A stretch of 64,000 nt of DNA, from positions 1 through 64,000 of the forward strand of contig NW_025777463.1 in NCBI RefSeq assembly GCF_021130785.1, read 5' to 3'. The first letter of the stretch is position 1. Every line of letters begins with the position of its first letter. Below the pieces are notes generated by a model. It was not told the origin of the DNA, ran no database searches, and saw only the letters and a program-made list of their open reading frames with translations. Shown piece by piece: positions 13,822 through 23,442 of this stretch. The stretch comes from Homalodisca vitripennis (Eukaryota > Arthropoda > Insecta > Hemiptera > Cicadellidae). The position numbers were made by a program, and so were the translations under genes.

Positions 13822-14058
13822 TTGGTGTTTTTTCCAGCCTCACATTCAATAGCTAAAAGTATTTTCTAAATTAAACAGTGGTTTCAGCGATATTGATAAG
13901 AAATGGTTATTTTGTTATTTCGGGATGGTTAGGTGTGAAATTATAAAGTAACTAAAATTGCTGTACGATATTTCCACCTTAATATTTGATCACATAGTGT
14001 TTATACAGTAAATAAAGGGAATGGTTCAAAATAGGATTTACTTGTAGATTGCTTATAC

Positions 14059-14063
14059 ATTCC
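14059..14063. repeat. Target site duplication, left copy (ATTCC)
   Basis: ATTCC lies directly before the left LTR and is repeated exactly at 22334-22338 directly after the right LTR. A five-base duplication is normal for BEL/Pao integration. Confidence 0.9.
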
Positions 14064-14975
14064 TGAAAAGAATGAATTTTGGTTATAGAACCGTGAAATA
14101 ATATTTTAGAGGCTCGACTAAGAAGGACCACTTCACACTAGGCAGTGAAGACGCCGAACACACTGATTTTAACAAGAGTTCACTAGGTTACACATAATGA
14201 GTTTATGAACAGTGCATATTCAAATAAAGTATATAAAATAAACAGTTACCTTTATTTTCATGAGAGGTACCTAACCGTAGTCTGCTGTTGTTGAGGGGCA
14301 GGTTGTGATCAGTAAGTGTTGGAAATAGGCTGCTGTCTTGTAGGCAGGCGTGAAGACGGAAGATGTCCTTCACGGATTCACTCACGCACAATACGACCGC
14401 AAACGAATAGTTCATAACACTGTGGCCAGTCCTGTAGAGCACGGTAGACGCGGGTGTCCGGGAGCAGAGACGTTCTGGTAGAGATTGCCAATCCAGAGCA
14501 CTGACTTTAATGTTAATGTAAATGTACAACAAATAGAATAAACTAATATTTAAATGAGAGAGTAACACATGGGGGAGAGAGTAAGTATGGTAAGCAGTGG
14601 CTAGAGAGTACATAAGTGCCCCAGGCGGGATCGAGAGTATAATGAGCAAGCGTGCCTACGCTTGCAAGCTGGGCAATTGATAAGTCAACCGTTGTGATTG
14701 GTTGGTGAGTTTACAGTAAACAGCTGATTCGGGAAACAATGGTTCATTGGTCTGTCACTGTACGTGAATATTTGAATCCAGTAAGGAATGGTATTGTAGG
14801 CACTAGGCCGCAGAAAGAGATATAGAATTAATGTAGTATATACAGTTTAGTAAATAAAGGCAAATATAGAGTATAAGTTGCACAAAAAATATATACATAA
14901 TTATTATTCAATAAAAGTAGCCTTTTCATATTAGGCAATAAAAAACAAGTTATTTAATGCAATAAATACTTAACA
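14064..14975 (-). repeat. BEL/Pao 3' LTR
   Basis: The left LTR is 912 bp. In coding sense it starts TGTTAAG (at 14975) and ends CTTTTCA (at 14064). It is the 3' LTR because the genes read leftward. A 148-codon minus-strand frame (14203-14649) is identical in the right LTR except for one residue, but it is broken in the solo LTR at 27590-28507, so I do not treat it as a gene. Confidence 0.95.
14251..14256 (-). promoter_or_regulatory. Candidate polyadenylation signal in the LTR
   Basis: AATAAA on the minus strand (TTTATT on the plus strand), about 190 bases before the outer end of the 3' LTR. The same site is at 21609-21614 in the right LTR. The position suits the R/U5 end of a retrotransposon transcript, but the cleavage site is not visible. 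Confidence 0.5.
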
Positions 14976-15071
14976 TACCGGCCGCCTTGAATCACCTTGG
15001 GATTCAATGAGAGAAAGAGCAACATAGGCTCAAATTACAAAGGTTATAGGCGGTGATAGAGAGACAGTTAA
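14976..15071 (-). other. Gap between integrase stop and 3' LTR
   Basis: 96 bases. The last bases before the LTR in coding sense are AAGGCGGCCGGTA, the only candidate polypurine tract. It is weak because a CC interrupts the purines. Confidence 0.45.
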
Positions 15072-17228
15072 TTAATTGTAGAGGTGAGGTAAGAGAAACA
15101 CCTTCACTGCTGGACGAGTGAGAGTTCCACTTGAGGTCTTGAGATGTACCACTCGAACTGTACCATCTTGTCCTGGAGTGACATCAGTGACCCGTGCAAG
15201 GGGCCATGAGAGAGCGGGAGTATCCTGATGCACCAGGACGAGGTCTCCAGGTTGGAGGTTGCGGGAAGGAGTGCTCCACTTGAGGCGCTGCTGAAGAGTC
15301 TGGAGATATTCTCGCTGCCAACGCTTCCAGATACGTTGGTGCAGCGCTTGAACCAGATGCCAGTGAGAAAGGCGGTTCGTGGGTATGTCCATCAAGTTCT
15401 CTTCAGGCACGGAAACCAGAGGAGAGCCGATCAAGAAGTGTCCAGGCGTCAGTGGGAGAAGATCGCTGGGATCACTGGAGAGAGCGGTGAGCGGGCGGGA
15501 GTTGAGCATCGCTTCAACCTGACTTGTGAGCGTCATGAATTGAGACAAAGTTAGTATGTGAAGTCCCATGACACGTTTTAAATGGTGTTTAGCACTCTTA
15601 ATGGCACTTTCCCAAATTCCACCTTGATGGGGAGCAGCAGGAGGGTTGAAGTGGAATCGCATTGAACGGTCAGCAGCAAAGTCTTGGACTTTGCGCTGGT
15701 CAGCCGTGAGGATTTTGTGTAGGGCATTTTTAGCACCTACGAAGTTTGTGCCACAGTCACTATAAAGGTCTGTGCACAGGCCACGACGAGAAACGAAGCG
15801 AGTGAGAGCACCAAGGAAAGCTTCGGTGGACAGGTCCGTCACCACCTCAATGTGAACGGCCTTCGTAACCATACAAACAAAAATACAAATATAGGCCTTA
15901 ATAATGCGGACAGAGCGTAAATTATGGACCTTGAGCGAAAAGGGGCCACCATAGTCCATGCCGGTGGAGAGAAAAGCTCGGGCTGGAGTAATGCGAGCTT
16001 TGGGGAGGTCGCCCATGAGAGGGGTGTTATTTTTAGGCCGATTCTTAAAACATGTGAGGCATCTAAAAATGCGAGATCTTACCACGCTGCGTGCAGAGAG
16101 GATCCAGACTTGCTGGGAGAGCAGAGAGAGAGTAAGCTGCGCGCCAGCGTGGAGATGTTTGACATGGACATGGTCAATGAGGAGGTCCACGACAGGGTGC
16201 TTCTTGGGCAGGATGCACGGGTGAGACACGTTCGGCGGGAGGTCAGCGTGGCGCAGTCTGCCGCCGACGCGGAGAAGTCCATCCGGACCCTGGAATGGGG
16301 CGAGGCGTTGAAGTCTGGTAGAACACGTCTTTCGGTCCCGCAGTAGAGCTAGATCTTCAGTGAAAGCTTCCTCTTGCACGGTCTTGAAAATTCGCAGCTG
16401 GGCGGAGTCCCGTTCTGTCTTGGAGAGAGGTCCGAAGTGGCGGTTTGGTGAACGACAGTTGTGGATAAAACGCAAGACGTAGGCCATCACGTGCAGCAAT
16501 TTCCTCCACGAAGAGTACTGGATGAGGAGGTCCCACGTAGGCGGTGCTGTGGCCAAGGCAATGACAGGAGTGGAATGCTTCAGCTCCCCTAGCTCCTCCA
16601 GAGAGACCGAGTCCAGGCTGGAATCAGTATCTGGCCAGGCCGAGGAGGGGAGACGCAACCAGTCGGGTCCATGCCACCAAAGGGGATGATCCACCAATTG
16701 AGAGGGAAGGATCCCACGGGAGGCGCAGTCAGCAGGATTGGAAGCACTGGGTATGTAGCGCCAGCACTCCACAGCCACAAGCTCTTGAGTTTGCGCCACA
16801 CGATTAGCCACATAGGTTTTGAGGCGATAAGAAGGTGTTTTGATCCACGCGAGGGTCACAGTAGAGTCGCACCAGCAGACAATAGAACCAAACTTGTGGG
16901 TGGGGGCTAATTGAGTAACACAATATTTCACAAGTTGGGCCAGGAGATGAGCTGCGCATAGCTCCAGTCGGGGCAGCGTCACTCTTTTGAGAGGAGCGAC
17001 GCGAGTTTTAGCCATAACTTGGCTTACGTGCACCGTGTCATTGGAGGTAGAGCGGATGTAGACTACAGCAGCATAGCCTAGTTCTGAGGCGTCAGAGAAA
17101 CCGTGCAAGTCCCAGTGAGTAGCAGCAGAGTAGGGGATAGCACGAGGAATTGTAATAGTAGCAACGTGCTTAAGTTCAAATAAAAATGCGTGCCATTTTT
17201 TTGTATATTTCTGGAGGGAGCGGATCAT
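15072..17228 (-). CDS. BEL/Pao Pol C-terminal part: RNase H and integrase
   Basis: 718 codons. RNase H spans about residues 40-170, with the expected acidic residues in GFSDAS (D46), LPRLEL (E89), WCDSTV (D121) and NPADCASRG (D167). The integrase zinc-binding domain lies near 355-393 (H355, H360, C390, C393). The integrase core shows MDYGGPF (D425), SDCGTNFVGA (D491) and GGIWESAIKSAK (E540), so the DDE triad is present. The C-terminal part (about 600-715) contains PLTPGHFLIG and a basic region ending in a beta-rich domain typical of BEL elements. RNase H removes the RNA strand during cDNA synthesis; integrase inserts the cDNA. The listed start is not a true start: the frame should continue from the reverse transcriptase frame (17176-18024) but is offset at the A/T run 17196-17202. 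Confidence 0.93.
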   Translation of the reverse strand: MIRSLQKYTKKWHAFLFELKHVATITIPRAIPYSAATHWDLHGFSDASELGYAAVVYIRSTSNDTVHVSQVMAKTRVAPLKRVTLPRLELCAAHLLAQLVKYCVTQLAPTHKFGSIVCWCDSTVTLAWIKTPSYRLKTYVANRVAQTQELVAVECWRYIPSASNPADCASRGILPSQLVDHPLWWHGPDWLRLPSSAWPDTDSSLDSVSLEELGELKHSTPVIALATAPPTWDLLIQYSSWRKLLHVMAYVLRFIHNCRSPNRHFGPLSKTERDSAQLRIFKTVQEEAFTEDLALLRDRKTCSTRLQRLAPFQGPDGLLRVGGRLRHADLPPNVSHPCILPKKHPVVDLLIDHVHVKHLHAGAQLTLSLLSQQVWILSARSVVRSRIFRCLTCFKNRPKNNTPLMGDLPKARITPARAFLSTGMDYGGPFSLKVHNLRSVRIIKAYICIFVCMVTKAVHIEVVTDLSTEAFLGALTRFVSRRGLCTDLYSDCGTNFVGAKNALHKILTADQRKVQDFAADRSMRFHFNPPAAPHQGGIWESAIKSAKHHLKRVMGLHILTLSQFMTLTSQVEAMLNSRPLTALSSDPSDLLPLTPGHFLIGSPLVSVPEENLMDIPTNRLSHWHLVQALHQRIWKRWQREYLQTLQQRLKWSTPSRNLQPGDLVLVHQDTPALSWPLARVTDVTPGQDGTVRVVHLKTSSGTLTRPAVKVFLLPHLYN

Positions 17229-18024
17229 CCCAATATATGCCAGAAATCCATAGGAGTTGCATGATATTTTTTGCGAGCATTATGCAAGGCGCCAAAAAAC
17301 CACAGGGGTCATAGACTTGAGAAATGAGACTTAACACTTTACGCTTAGTGGGGTTTTCACAAGAAAAATTAAAATTAAACGTAAACGTGTCAGTCAGAGG
17401 GGTCCATTTAAGGCCCAAAATAGAGAAATGAGGCTCCTGAGAGGGTTGCAGAAAAACTGGGATTTCCCGATGATCTTCAGGAAGGTGTTGCAGAAGTCTC
17501 GGAGAGTTCGAGACCCATTTCCGGAGCTCAAAGCCACCGAGCCGAAGGAGTTTGATGAGTTGATCTTGAAGTTCAGCGGCGAGTTCTTCAGTCTCAGCTC
17601 CGCAGATCAGGTCGTCGACGTAGCTCTGGTGTTTGAGAATCTCAGCAGCATGGGGGTAGCGGTGACCTTCGTCTTCTGCCAATTGATGTAGCGTTTTGAT
17701 GGCCAAGTAGGGTGAACAGTTCAGGCCGTAGGTAACTGTCGTGAGCTTGAACGTGGACATCAGGTCGGTGGGGTGATCACGCCATAAGATCAGTTGGAAA
17801 TGTTGATCGTCAGGATGCACCTTGATTTGGCGGTACATCTGTCTGATGTCACAAGAGAACACTACGTTCTGAAGGCGGAAGCGCAGAAGAATGTCACAAA
17901 TATTATTTTGCAGTTTAGGTCCAGTCAACAGAGTGTCGTTGAGAGAGAGTCCGGAACTGGTTTTGGCACTGGCGTCAAAAACGACGCGTAGTTTGGTGGT
18001 GCTACTTTGTGCTTTAAAAAACAC
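17176..18024 (-). CDS. BEL/Pao reverse transcriptase part of Pol
   Basis: 282 codons. KLRVVFDASAK (about 11-21) opens the palm, CDIRQMY carries the first catalytic Asp (D59), and SYVDDLICG holds the YVDD motif (135-138), so the polymerase triad is present. Later blocks include FSILGLKW, RKVLSLISQVYDPCGFLAP and WDDPLPPEI, all usual for the connection to RNase H in BEL/Pao. It copies element RNA into DNA inside the particle. The frame is joined to neither neighbour: it enters by a +1 offset at the A run 18016-18021 and leaves by another at 17196-17202. The listed start is the upstream limit of the open frame, not a real initiation site. Confidence 0.94.
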   Translation of the reverse strand: MFFKAQSSTTKLRVVFDASAKTSSGLSLNDTLLTGPKLQNNICDILLRFRLQNVVFSCDIRQMYRQIKVHPDDQHFQLILWRDHPTDLMSTFKLTTVTYGLNCSPYLAIKTLHQLAEDEGHRYPHAAEILKHQSYVDDLICGAETEELAAELQDQLIKLLRLGGFELRKWVSNSPRLLQHLPEDHREIPVFLQPSQEPHFSILGLKWTPLTDTFTFNFNFSCENPTKRKVLSLISQVYDPCGFLAPCIMLAKNIMQLLWISGIYWDDPLPPEIYKKMARIFI

Positions 18025-18574
18025 CGTGGTGTGGCAGAAAGTAGTGGGGAGTGCTTAAGTCAGGAGTAGGGCAGCCCTGCATATGGCCTAGAGAGAGATA
18101 TTCATGTATAAAATCAGAATATAAATTATAATACTCCACATTAGTGGGAGCGTGGAGCTTGCGTTCGAGTGAATAGAGTCTACTTTCAGCATGAACTTTG
18201 GAATTTCCCAGATGAGTACTGGTGTTCTTGAAAGGGAGGCGGACCATATATCGACCCTCACGGTCCCTGGAGTGCGTGGTAGAAAAATATTCATCGCATT
18301 GAGTTTCCTCTGCAGACCTTTTACTGGGAGCAGGCAGTTCCTCTTGTGTCCAGAAACGCTGCAGAGAGGCGTGGAGGTCCACCTCAGCAGTCGAGAGAAG
18401 AGAGACAGCCATAGTAGAGACAGACTGCGTCAGTGGTGTGCAGGGAGCCGTCCCCATCAGCACGAAACCAAAACAGGTGCCCAGGGCGTGAGGTAAATTG
18501 AAAACCAAGAGAGTAGGTCTCGTGAGTAAGAATATGTGGAAATAGCGCTCCACCAATAAGCACGTCAATGCCAC
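18014..18574 (-). CDS. BEL/Pao Pol segment between protease and RT
   Basis: 186 codons. The first third (18500-18574) is out of frame and not meaningful. From about 18500 the frame carries a BEL-like linker: LGTCFGFVLMG, then FWTQEELP, then DEYFSTTHSRD and the run-in to reverse transcriptase, ending HYFLPHHGVF just before the stop. The final residues are contiguous in sense with KAQSSTTKLRVVFDASAK of the next frame, which shows that a single base in the A run 18016-18021 breaks the polyprotein here. No catalytic residues lie in this stretch. Confidence 0.85.
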   Translation of the reverse strand: MALTCLLVERYFHIFLLTRPTLLVFNLPHALGTCFGFVLMGTAPCTPLTQSVSTMAVSLLSTAEVDLHASLQRFWTQEELPAPSKRSAEETQCDEYFSTTHSRDREGRYMVRLPFKNTSTHLGNSKVHAESRLYSLERKLHAPTNVEYYNLYSDFIHEYLSLGHMQGCPTPDLSTPHYFLPHHGVF

Positions 18575-19919
18575 CAGGGAGGTGGAAGGTTGGATCAGCC
18601 AGTATAATATTTTTAACCTTATTCATGACCTCCTGAGATATTTGCACTCGTGGGAGATCTACAGTGATTTGTGGCAATATGTGGAACGAGTGCGGGGCGG
18701 CAACTGGGTGGCCAGCAAGAGTTTCCACGCCCAGAGTTAAAAATCCGCGTGTGTGAGCAGAGGTTTGAGAAAGGCCGGCGACATTAATAGTGGCCGGACG
18801 GCGCTGTGTACCCAACAGTTGGGAGGCTTTCTCGCTAATAAAATTTAGCATGCTTCCTGAATCAATTAAGGCACGAAAGACATAAGCTTGTCCGTTAGAG
18901 GCAGTGAGCTTGACAAGAGAAGTACCCAGAAGAACCGTGGTACTAGGGGTGAGGTCTCGATGCAGTGTGCCATGAGCGTGTAGTGTGGTGTGTTCGGCCG
19001 GGCTAGGAGGTGAGAGCGCTGTGGTCGCAGGCGAGGGGCGGACAGCAGGTGTAGGTGTTGCACTGCTCTGTGCAGGCCGGCCGCCGTCACGGCCGTTCTC
19101 CACAACGGGACGAACGCGGTCCGATGTAATAACACTGGACCGTGTTGGCCGATCAGTGAAGTGTAGCAAGGTATGATGACGACCACGACATGTACGACAC
19201 GTGAATTTAGACTGACATTCACTTAATCTGTGCGTCCCCAAACAAGAAGAACAGCGGTTGTGCTGTTTAATAATCCCGTGCCGTTCTTGAGGTGTCTTTT
19301 GGCTGAAGCTGGGACAGCCATAAATTTTATGACCGCTCTGATGGCAATAAAAACATGATGGGCCTTGTTTATAGGCCGAGGAGGGTGGAGAGGAAGCCGC
19401 TAACAAGCTCACGTTTTTAAGAGACGGTTTGGGTTTATCAAATCTGGGTTTTGACCCAAAATAAGAACTTGAAGCGTTCTTGGGGTCCACAATATTGTCA
19501 TGTAGACTACTGTCCTCAATGTGGCTGCATTCCAGGTTGAGAAACTCAATTATTTGTTCAACCGAGGGCAAAGTATGAAGCTCTTCCTTTTTTCGAAACT
19601 GTTCTAGGCGTGTGACCATCCGATTATCAATCTTGCGTAATAACAAGGCTGAGAGAAGTGGGTTGTTACTAGTGATGTCATTGTTTAGTGCTTTAAGTGA
19701 TTGCGTATGTTCGTGAAAAAGATTAAGGAAAGCACGAATATTCTTCACAGATGTGCTGGAGATGACAGGAAGGTCTAATATTTGATTCAAATGTAGTGTG
19801 AGTAGACGCCTAGTATTATGGTAGCGATCCTTCAGCAGCTGATAAGCGATTGCATAATTTTGCTCAGTTATATTTAGCGACTTTATCAGAGAGAGTGGTT
19901 CGCCTGAAAGCACGCTCAA
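18384..19919 (-). CDS. BEL/Pao Gag C-terminal part and aspartic protease
   Basis: 511 codons. Residues 1-135 continue the gag region (GEPLSLIKSL, RYHNTRRLL). Zinc knuckles follow: C189-C192-H197-C202 (CFYCHQSGHKIYGC), then C223-C226-H230-C235 and C241-C244 with histidines 248-249. A Pro/Ser/Thr-rich spacer (about 255-330) leads to the protease, with active-site ALIDSGSMLNF (DSG at 353-355). Gag binds RNA and forms the particle; the protease cleaves the polyprotein. The frame is offset from the gag start frame at the A run 19929-19932 and from the next segment at the A run 18501-18504. The last 40 or so residues are out of frame with the true protein. The listed start (TTG codon) is an artefact. 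Confidence 0.92.
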   Translation of the reverse strand: MSVLSGEPLSLIKSLNITEQNYAIAYQLLKDRYHNTRRLLTLHLNQILDLPVISSTSVKNIRAFLNLFHEHTQSLKALNNDITSNNPLLSALLLRKIDNRMVTRLEQFRKKEELHTLPSVEQIIEFLNLECSHIEDSSLHDNIVDPKNASSSYFGSKPRFDKPKPSLKNVSLLAASSPPSSAYKQGPSCFYCHQSGHKIYGCPSFSQKTPQERHGIIKQHNRCSSCLGTHRLSECQSKFTCRTCRGRHHTLLHFTDRPTRSSVITSDRVRPVVENGRDGGRPAQSSATPTPAVRPSPATTALSPPSPAEHTTLHAHGTLHRDLTPSTTVLLGTSLVKLTASNGQAYVFRALIDSGSMLNFISEKASQLLGTQRRPATINVAGLSQTSAHTRGFLTLGVETLAGHPVAAPHSFHILPQITVDLPRVQISQEVMNKVKNIILADPTFHLPGGIDVLIGGALFPHILTHETYSLGFQFTSRPGHLFWFRADGDGSLHTTDAVCLYYGCLSSLDC

Positions 19920-20400
19920 GAGATATTGAAAATTTCATTACATCGCTTAAGTGCGCATTGTTGTGTACGGCTTGTTCATAAACGTTGATGAACGTACAGA
20001 AGTCCAAGGCAGCTCCGTCAAAAGTTTTTAATTCCAATTTCGGTAGCCGGACGTTGACTTGAGGGGAGGCAGGCGGAATAGTTTCGCTTTTATTAGCTTT
20101 AGCTTGTCTCTTGGTCTCAATCATAAGCACGTTAGCAGAAATGTAATCAACTAACTCGTCCACGCTCGCTAATGCGGAATAGTTAGGTGTATAGTCGGCA
20201 TCCACTTTTAATTCCAACTCGTGGCACAAGTCTAATATTGCTGAAAATTCCTGTCTAAGTCTCTGAATAGATTTAGCTCTGACAAGCAACTGCTGAAGTA
20301 TATTTGGATCGGAAGTCTTCTTAGTTAAATCATAGATACTTTGTATCTGAGAAAAGAGGTGTTCTCGCTTTGCATTGGCCACTTTAAGAGACATCGCCAT
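19864..20400 (-). CDS. BEL/Pao Gag N-terminal part
   Basis: 178 codons starting at ATG 20400, which has a favourable context (CAACATGGCG in sense). The region is helical and charged. PKLELKTFDG (about 118-127) followed by F..F.N.YEQAVHNN..LSD is the conserved BEL/Pao gag block. After about residue 157 the frame is wrong: a one-base offset in the A run 19929-19932 moves the conserved sequence into the frame of 18384-19919. This is the only credible translation start in the element. Confidence 0.9.
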   Translation of the reverse strand: MAMSLKVANAKREHLFSQIQSIYDLTKKTSDPNILQQLLVRAKSIQRLRQEFSAILDLCHELELKVDADYTPNYSALASVDELVDYISANVLMIETKRQAKANKSETIPPASPQVNVRLPKLELKTFDGAALDFCTFINVYEQAVHNNAHLSDVMKFSISLERAFRRTTLSDKVAKYN

Positions 20401-21420
20401 GTTGAAAGTGTTTGTAGAAAATTAATCAATTTGAGTAAAACTTCAAAGGTGAAAAGTAAACAAAATATTGTCCTCTTGAATTGAGACAGTGATAAAAATA
20501 GAAACTAAATTATTTTCCTCTGAAGTATTTTCCCCAAGAAATAAGAAGTATCTAAACAATATAATACAATGAAAAACAATTTAAAAAATATTGTTTAGTT
20601 TTTTGAGGTAAAAACTCAATAATAATGCAATAAGTAGAGTAGGCTCGTATAGGCCTATAGTATAGTTTTGTTTCGAGAAAATAAAATACACTGTTATTAT
20701 GCCAAAACGTAAACAAGACAAGTTTTTATTAAATAATAAACAACAATTAAGGTTATTGTTGAGCTAAATTCAGCTATAATGTAGCAGAGGCTCTGGAAAC
20801 ATTATGCGCACATACTACATGTAAACTGTCAGTGGTAAAGTATGGTAGTGTTGTGACAGTAACCATAAACCATGCATACATATGCGTGAGCAATGTTCAA
20901 ATAGAAATTATAATAAACAATTGTGAGCAGTAAGTAGCCTTTTTTTCTTTTTAAGCTGAGACTAGAATATAGTGTTGACAAAATAAACATTTAATTTTGC
21001 AATAAGGGTGCAAGTCCTGCTCAAGGTAAAGTGTCAATAACCAAGATTGTTTATATTTAACCTGCTTAGAATAATGCGTATTACAAGTAGGGCTGATAAC
21101 CAGCAAGTATTGAGAAGCGGTAACCATTAAACACAGTAATCAGTTCACCTGTGCTGTAACAGTCTGAAAGCTTGTTTGTCAACAAAACAATGCAGTCGAC
21201 AGAGCACCACAGCTGATATGATCAGACGTCACAGCTGATATGATCACAGCTGATATGACTGGAGAGGGGATTGGAAAGTCGATATGCACGGACTTTGCAA
21301 TCGTGAAAGAACCTGAAACCACACTTTGAAATATGCACTGTATATAGCTTATAAGAGTTGAGATTGCACTGATATTCACCAATGGACTAAAGTTCTTATT
21401 ATCCGGCTCGCTAAGGACCA
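20401..21420 (-). other. BEL/Pao 5' leader
   Basis: About 1 kb of AT-rich sequence between the primer-binding site and the gag ATG. ACAGCTGATATGATCA occurs at 21209-21224 and 21231-21246, with a third partial copy from 21246. The 80-codon minus frame at 21179-21421 runs through the primer-binding site and is not credible as a gene. Confidence 0.7.
21403..21420 (-). other. Primer-binding site
   Basis: Directly next to the 5' LTR with no spacer. The plus strand reads CCGGCTCGCTAAGGACCA, so the template strand would pair with a tRNA ending in CCA. From memory the sequence is closest to the 3' end of tRNA-Tyr, but with two extra bases, so the primer is uncertain. Confidence 0.7.
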
Positions 21421-22333
21421 TGAAAAGAATGAATTTTGGTTATAGAACCGTGAAATAATATTTTTAGAGGCTCGACTAAGAAGGACCACTTCACACTAGG
21501 CAGTGAAGACGCCGAACACACTGATTTTAACAAGAGTTCACTAGGTTACACATAATGAGTTTATGAACAGTGCATATTCAAATAAAGTGTATAAAATAAA
21601 CAGTTACCTTTATTTTCATGAGAGGTACCTAACCGTAGTCTGCTGTTGTTGAGGGGCAGGTTGTGATCAGTAAGTGTTGGAAATAGGCTGCTGTCTTGTA
21701 GGCAGGCGTGAAGACGGAAGATGTCCTTCACGGATTCACTCACGCACAATACGACCGCAAACGAATAGTTCATAACACTGTGGCCAGTCCTGTAGAGCAC
21801 GGTAGACGCGGGTGTCCGGGAGCAGAGACGTTCTGGTAGAGATTGCCAATCCAGAGCACTGACTTTAATGTTAATGTAAATGTACAACAAATAGAATAAA
21901 CTAATATTTAAATGAGAGAGTAACACATGGGGGAGAGAGTAAGTATGGTAAGCAGTGGCTAGAGAGTACATAAGTGCCCCAGGCGGGATCGAGAGTATAA
22001 TGAGCAAGCGTGCCTACGCTTGCAAGCTGGGCAATTGATAAGTCAACCGTTGTGATTGGTTGGTGAGTTTACAGTAAACAGCTGATTCGGGAAACAATGG
22101 TTCATTGGTCTGTCACTGTACGTGAATATTTGAATCCAGTAAGGAATGGTATTGTAGGCACTAGGCCGCAGAAAGAGATATAGAATTAATGTAGTATATA
22201 CAGTTTAGTAAATAAAGGCAAATATAGAGTATAAGTTGCACAAAAAATATATACATAATTATTATTCAATAAAAGTAGCCTTTTCATATTAGGCAATAAA
22301 AAACAAGTTATTTAATGCAATAAATACTTAACA
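21421..22333 (-). repeat. BEL/Pao 5' LTR
   Basis: The right LTR is 913 bp and serves as promoter LTR because coding runs leftward. It matches 14064-14975 except for one substitution and one T-run length difference that I could see. No clear TATA box was found. Confidence 0.95.
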
Positions 22334-22338
22334 ATTCC
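22334..22338. repeat. Target site duplication, right copy (ATTCC)
   Basis: Exact match to 14059-14063. Confidence 0.9.
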
Positions 22339-22966
22339 AGTGGATTTTACTCATGTTGGAGGAAAATCTGACTGTCTGTAAACTTTTTTTTTTCTTTTTT
22401 TTTAAACCGAGATTTAGTTTTTGTTATGATGTATTGGTTTTTTTTCAGTATGACCTATTAATATAAATATAATTATTTTTGTGTTGTAAGGTTTCAATGT
22501 TATGGCATTCGTAAATGTTTCCAAGTGTTAGCAATACATTAACATGCCTAGCTTATGGTAATCTTCCCATTAGTGTTGTCCAAATTAAACATGTAAGGTA
22601 ATAATAAATTAACAGTTTGAAATTTAGAAATATTGGAATAATGTGAAATCTACCATTCTCCCGACTGAAACAGACGGAAAATTTAACAGTTTCTTCCTTT
22701 TCATTGAAAAAACACTCGTAAACAATGCTTAATAAATTAATAAAGTACATACATTTTAGTAAAATTCAATAAAGAAACGCAGGTTAAGTATGGCACTTGT
22801 ACATACAGACAGTTCTTTTAGTAATTAACAATAATAAGAAGTATTTTATTAATATTAATAAAATTACTTAGGTAATATTACAATTTATTAAGTGGATTTA
22901 ACAACTATCTTAAACTGGTTTACAAGGTCGATTACATTACTTAGGCTCTCTGTACAGTATATAACA

Positions 22967-22967
<1 letters not shown>
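22339..22967. other. AT-rich DNA, no gene seen
   Basis: Continuation of the sequence interrupted by the BEL element. The 65-codon minus frame at 22553-22750 has no recognisable domain. Confidence 0.5.

Positions 22968-23047
<80 letters not shown>
22968..23047. repeat. (TA)n microsatellite
   Basis: About 80 bases of pure alternating T and A. The plus-strand open frame across it (22892-23077) is only the IY repeat this produces. Confidence 0.95.
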
Positions 23048-23050
<3 letters not shown>

Positions 23051-23442
23051 CATTTGGATTTACTTTCACTCCGATGAACTTAGCTATAATATATGCTAGT
23101 TAATTAAACTTTTTCATGGTTCTGTGTGCATTTCGTTTTTTAGGTTTCACTGTTACAAGGTATATTAGATCAGCTGCATATAATATAATTTAGATAAGAT
23201 TACCTAAGATAATGGTTGAAGACATTAATTATTGAAGATGAGACTGGGTCATGCTTCTTTTAGTTAAAAAAATGAGCACCGCTTGGACCACATTGCAATT
23301 ATTTATACGAATTATATTTAAAGCATGAACAGGAAATCATCTTCTGTCTTTAAAATTTAAAACATACATACATAATTCTAAGAGCATGATACTCTATAGT
23401 TAGATTCAAGATATAACAATCGTACCTTATCGTATCTAATAT

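Larger units (their letters stand above)
14064..22333 (-). mobile_element. BEL/Pao LTR retrotransposon, full length
   Basis: An 8,270-bp element bounded by two LTRs of 912 and 913 bp that begin TG and end CA, with a perfect ATTCC duplication outside. Coding runs on the minus strand in the order gag, zinc knuckles, aspartic protease, reverse transcriptase, RNase H, zinc-binding integrase N-domain, integrase core and a C-terminal domain. Putting RNase H before integrase with these domains marks BEL/Pao rather than Copia. There is no envelope gene. The LTRs differ by one substitution (14231 against the matching base of the right LTR) and one T-run length change (14104-14107 against 21461-21465), so insertion was recent. 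The coding frame is cut by four +1 shifts, each in an A/T run. The pol region is visibly richer in GC than the flanks. Confidence 0.96.

Noticed and set aside
14203..14649. 148-codon minus-strand frame inside the LTR (also 21561-22007)
   Set aside because: It is present twice only because the LTRs are copies of each other, and it is broken in the solo LTR at 27590-28507. No known domain.
14976..15071. Envelope gene downstream of integrase, as in some errantivirus-like elements
   Set aside because: Only 96 bases lie between the integrase stop and the LTR, so there is no room for one.
15228..16910. Plus-strand frames across the pol region (15228-15554, 15924-16346, 16671-16910 and others)
   Set aside because: They are antisense shadows of the RNase H and integrase frame, which has all expected motifs.
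22892..23077. Plus-strand frame over the TA array
   Set aside because: Translation is an IY repeat produced by the microsatellite.
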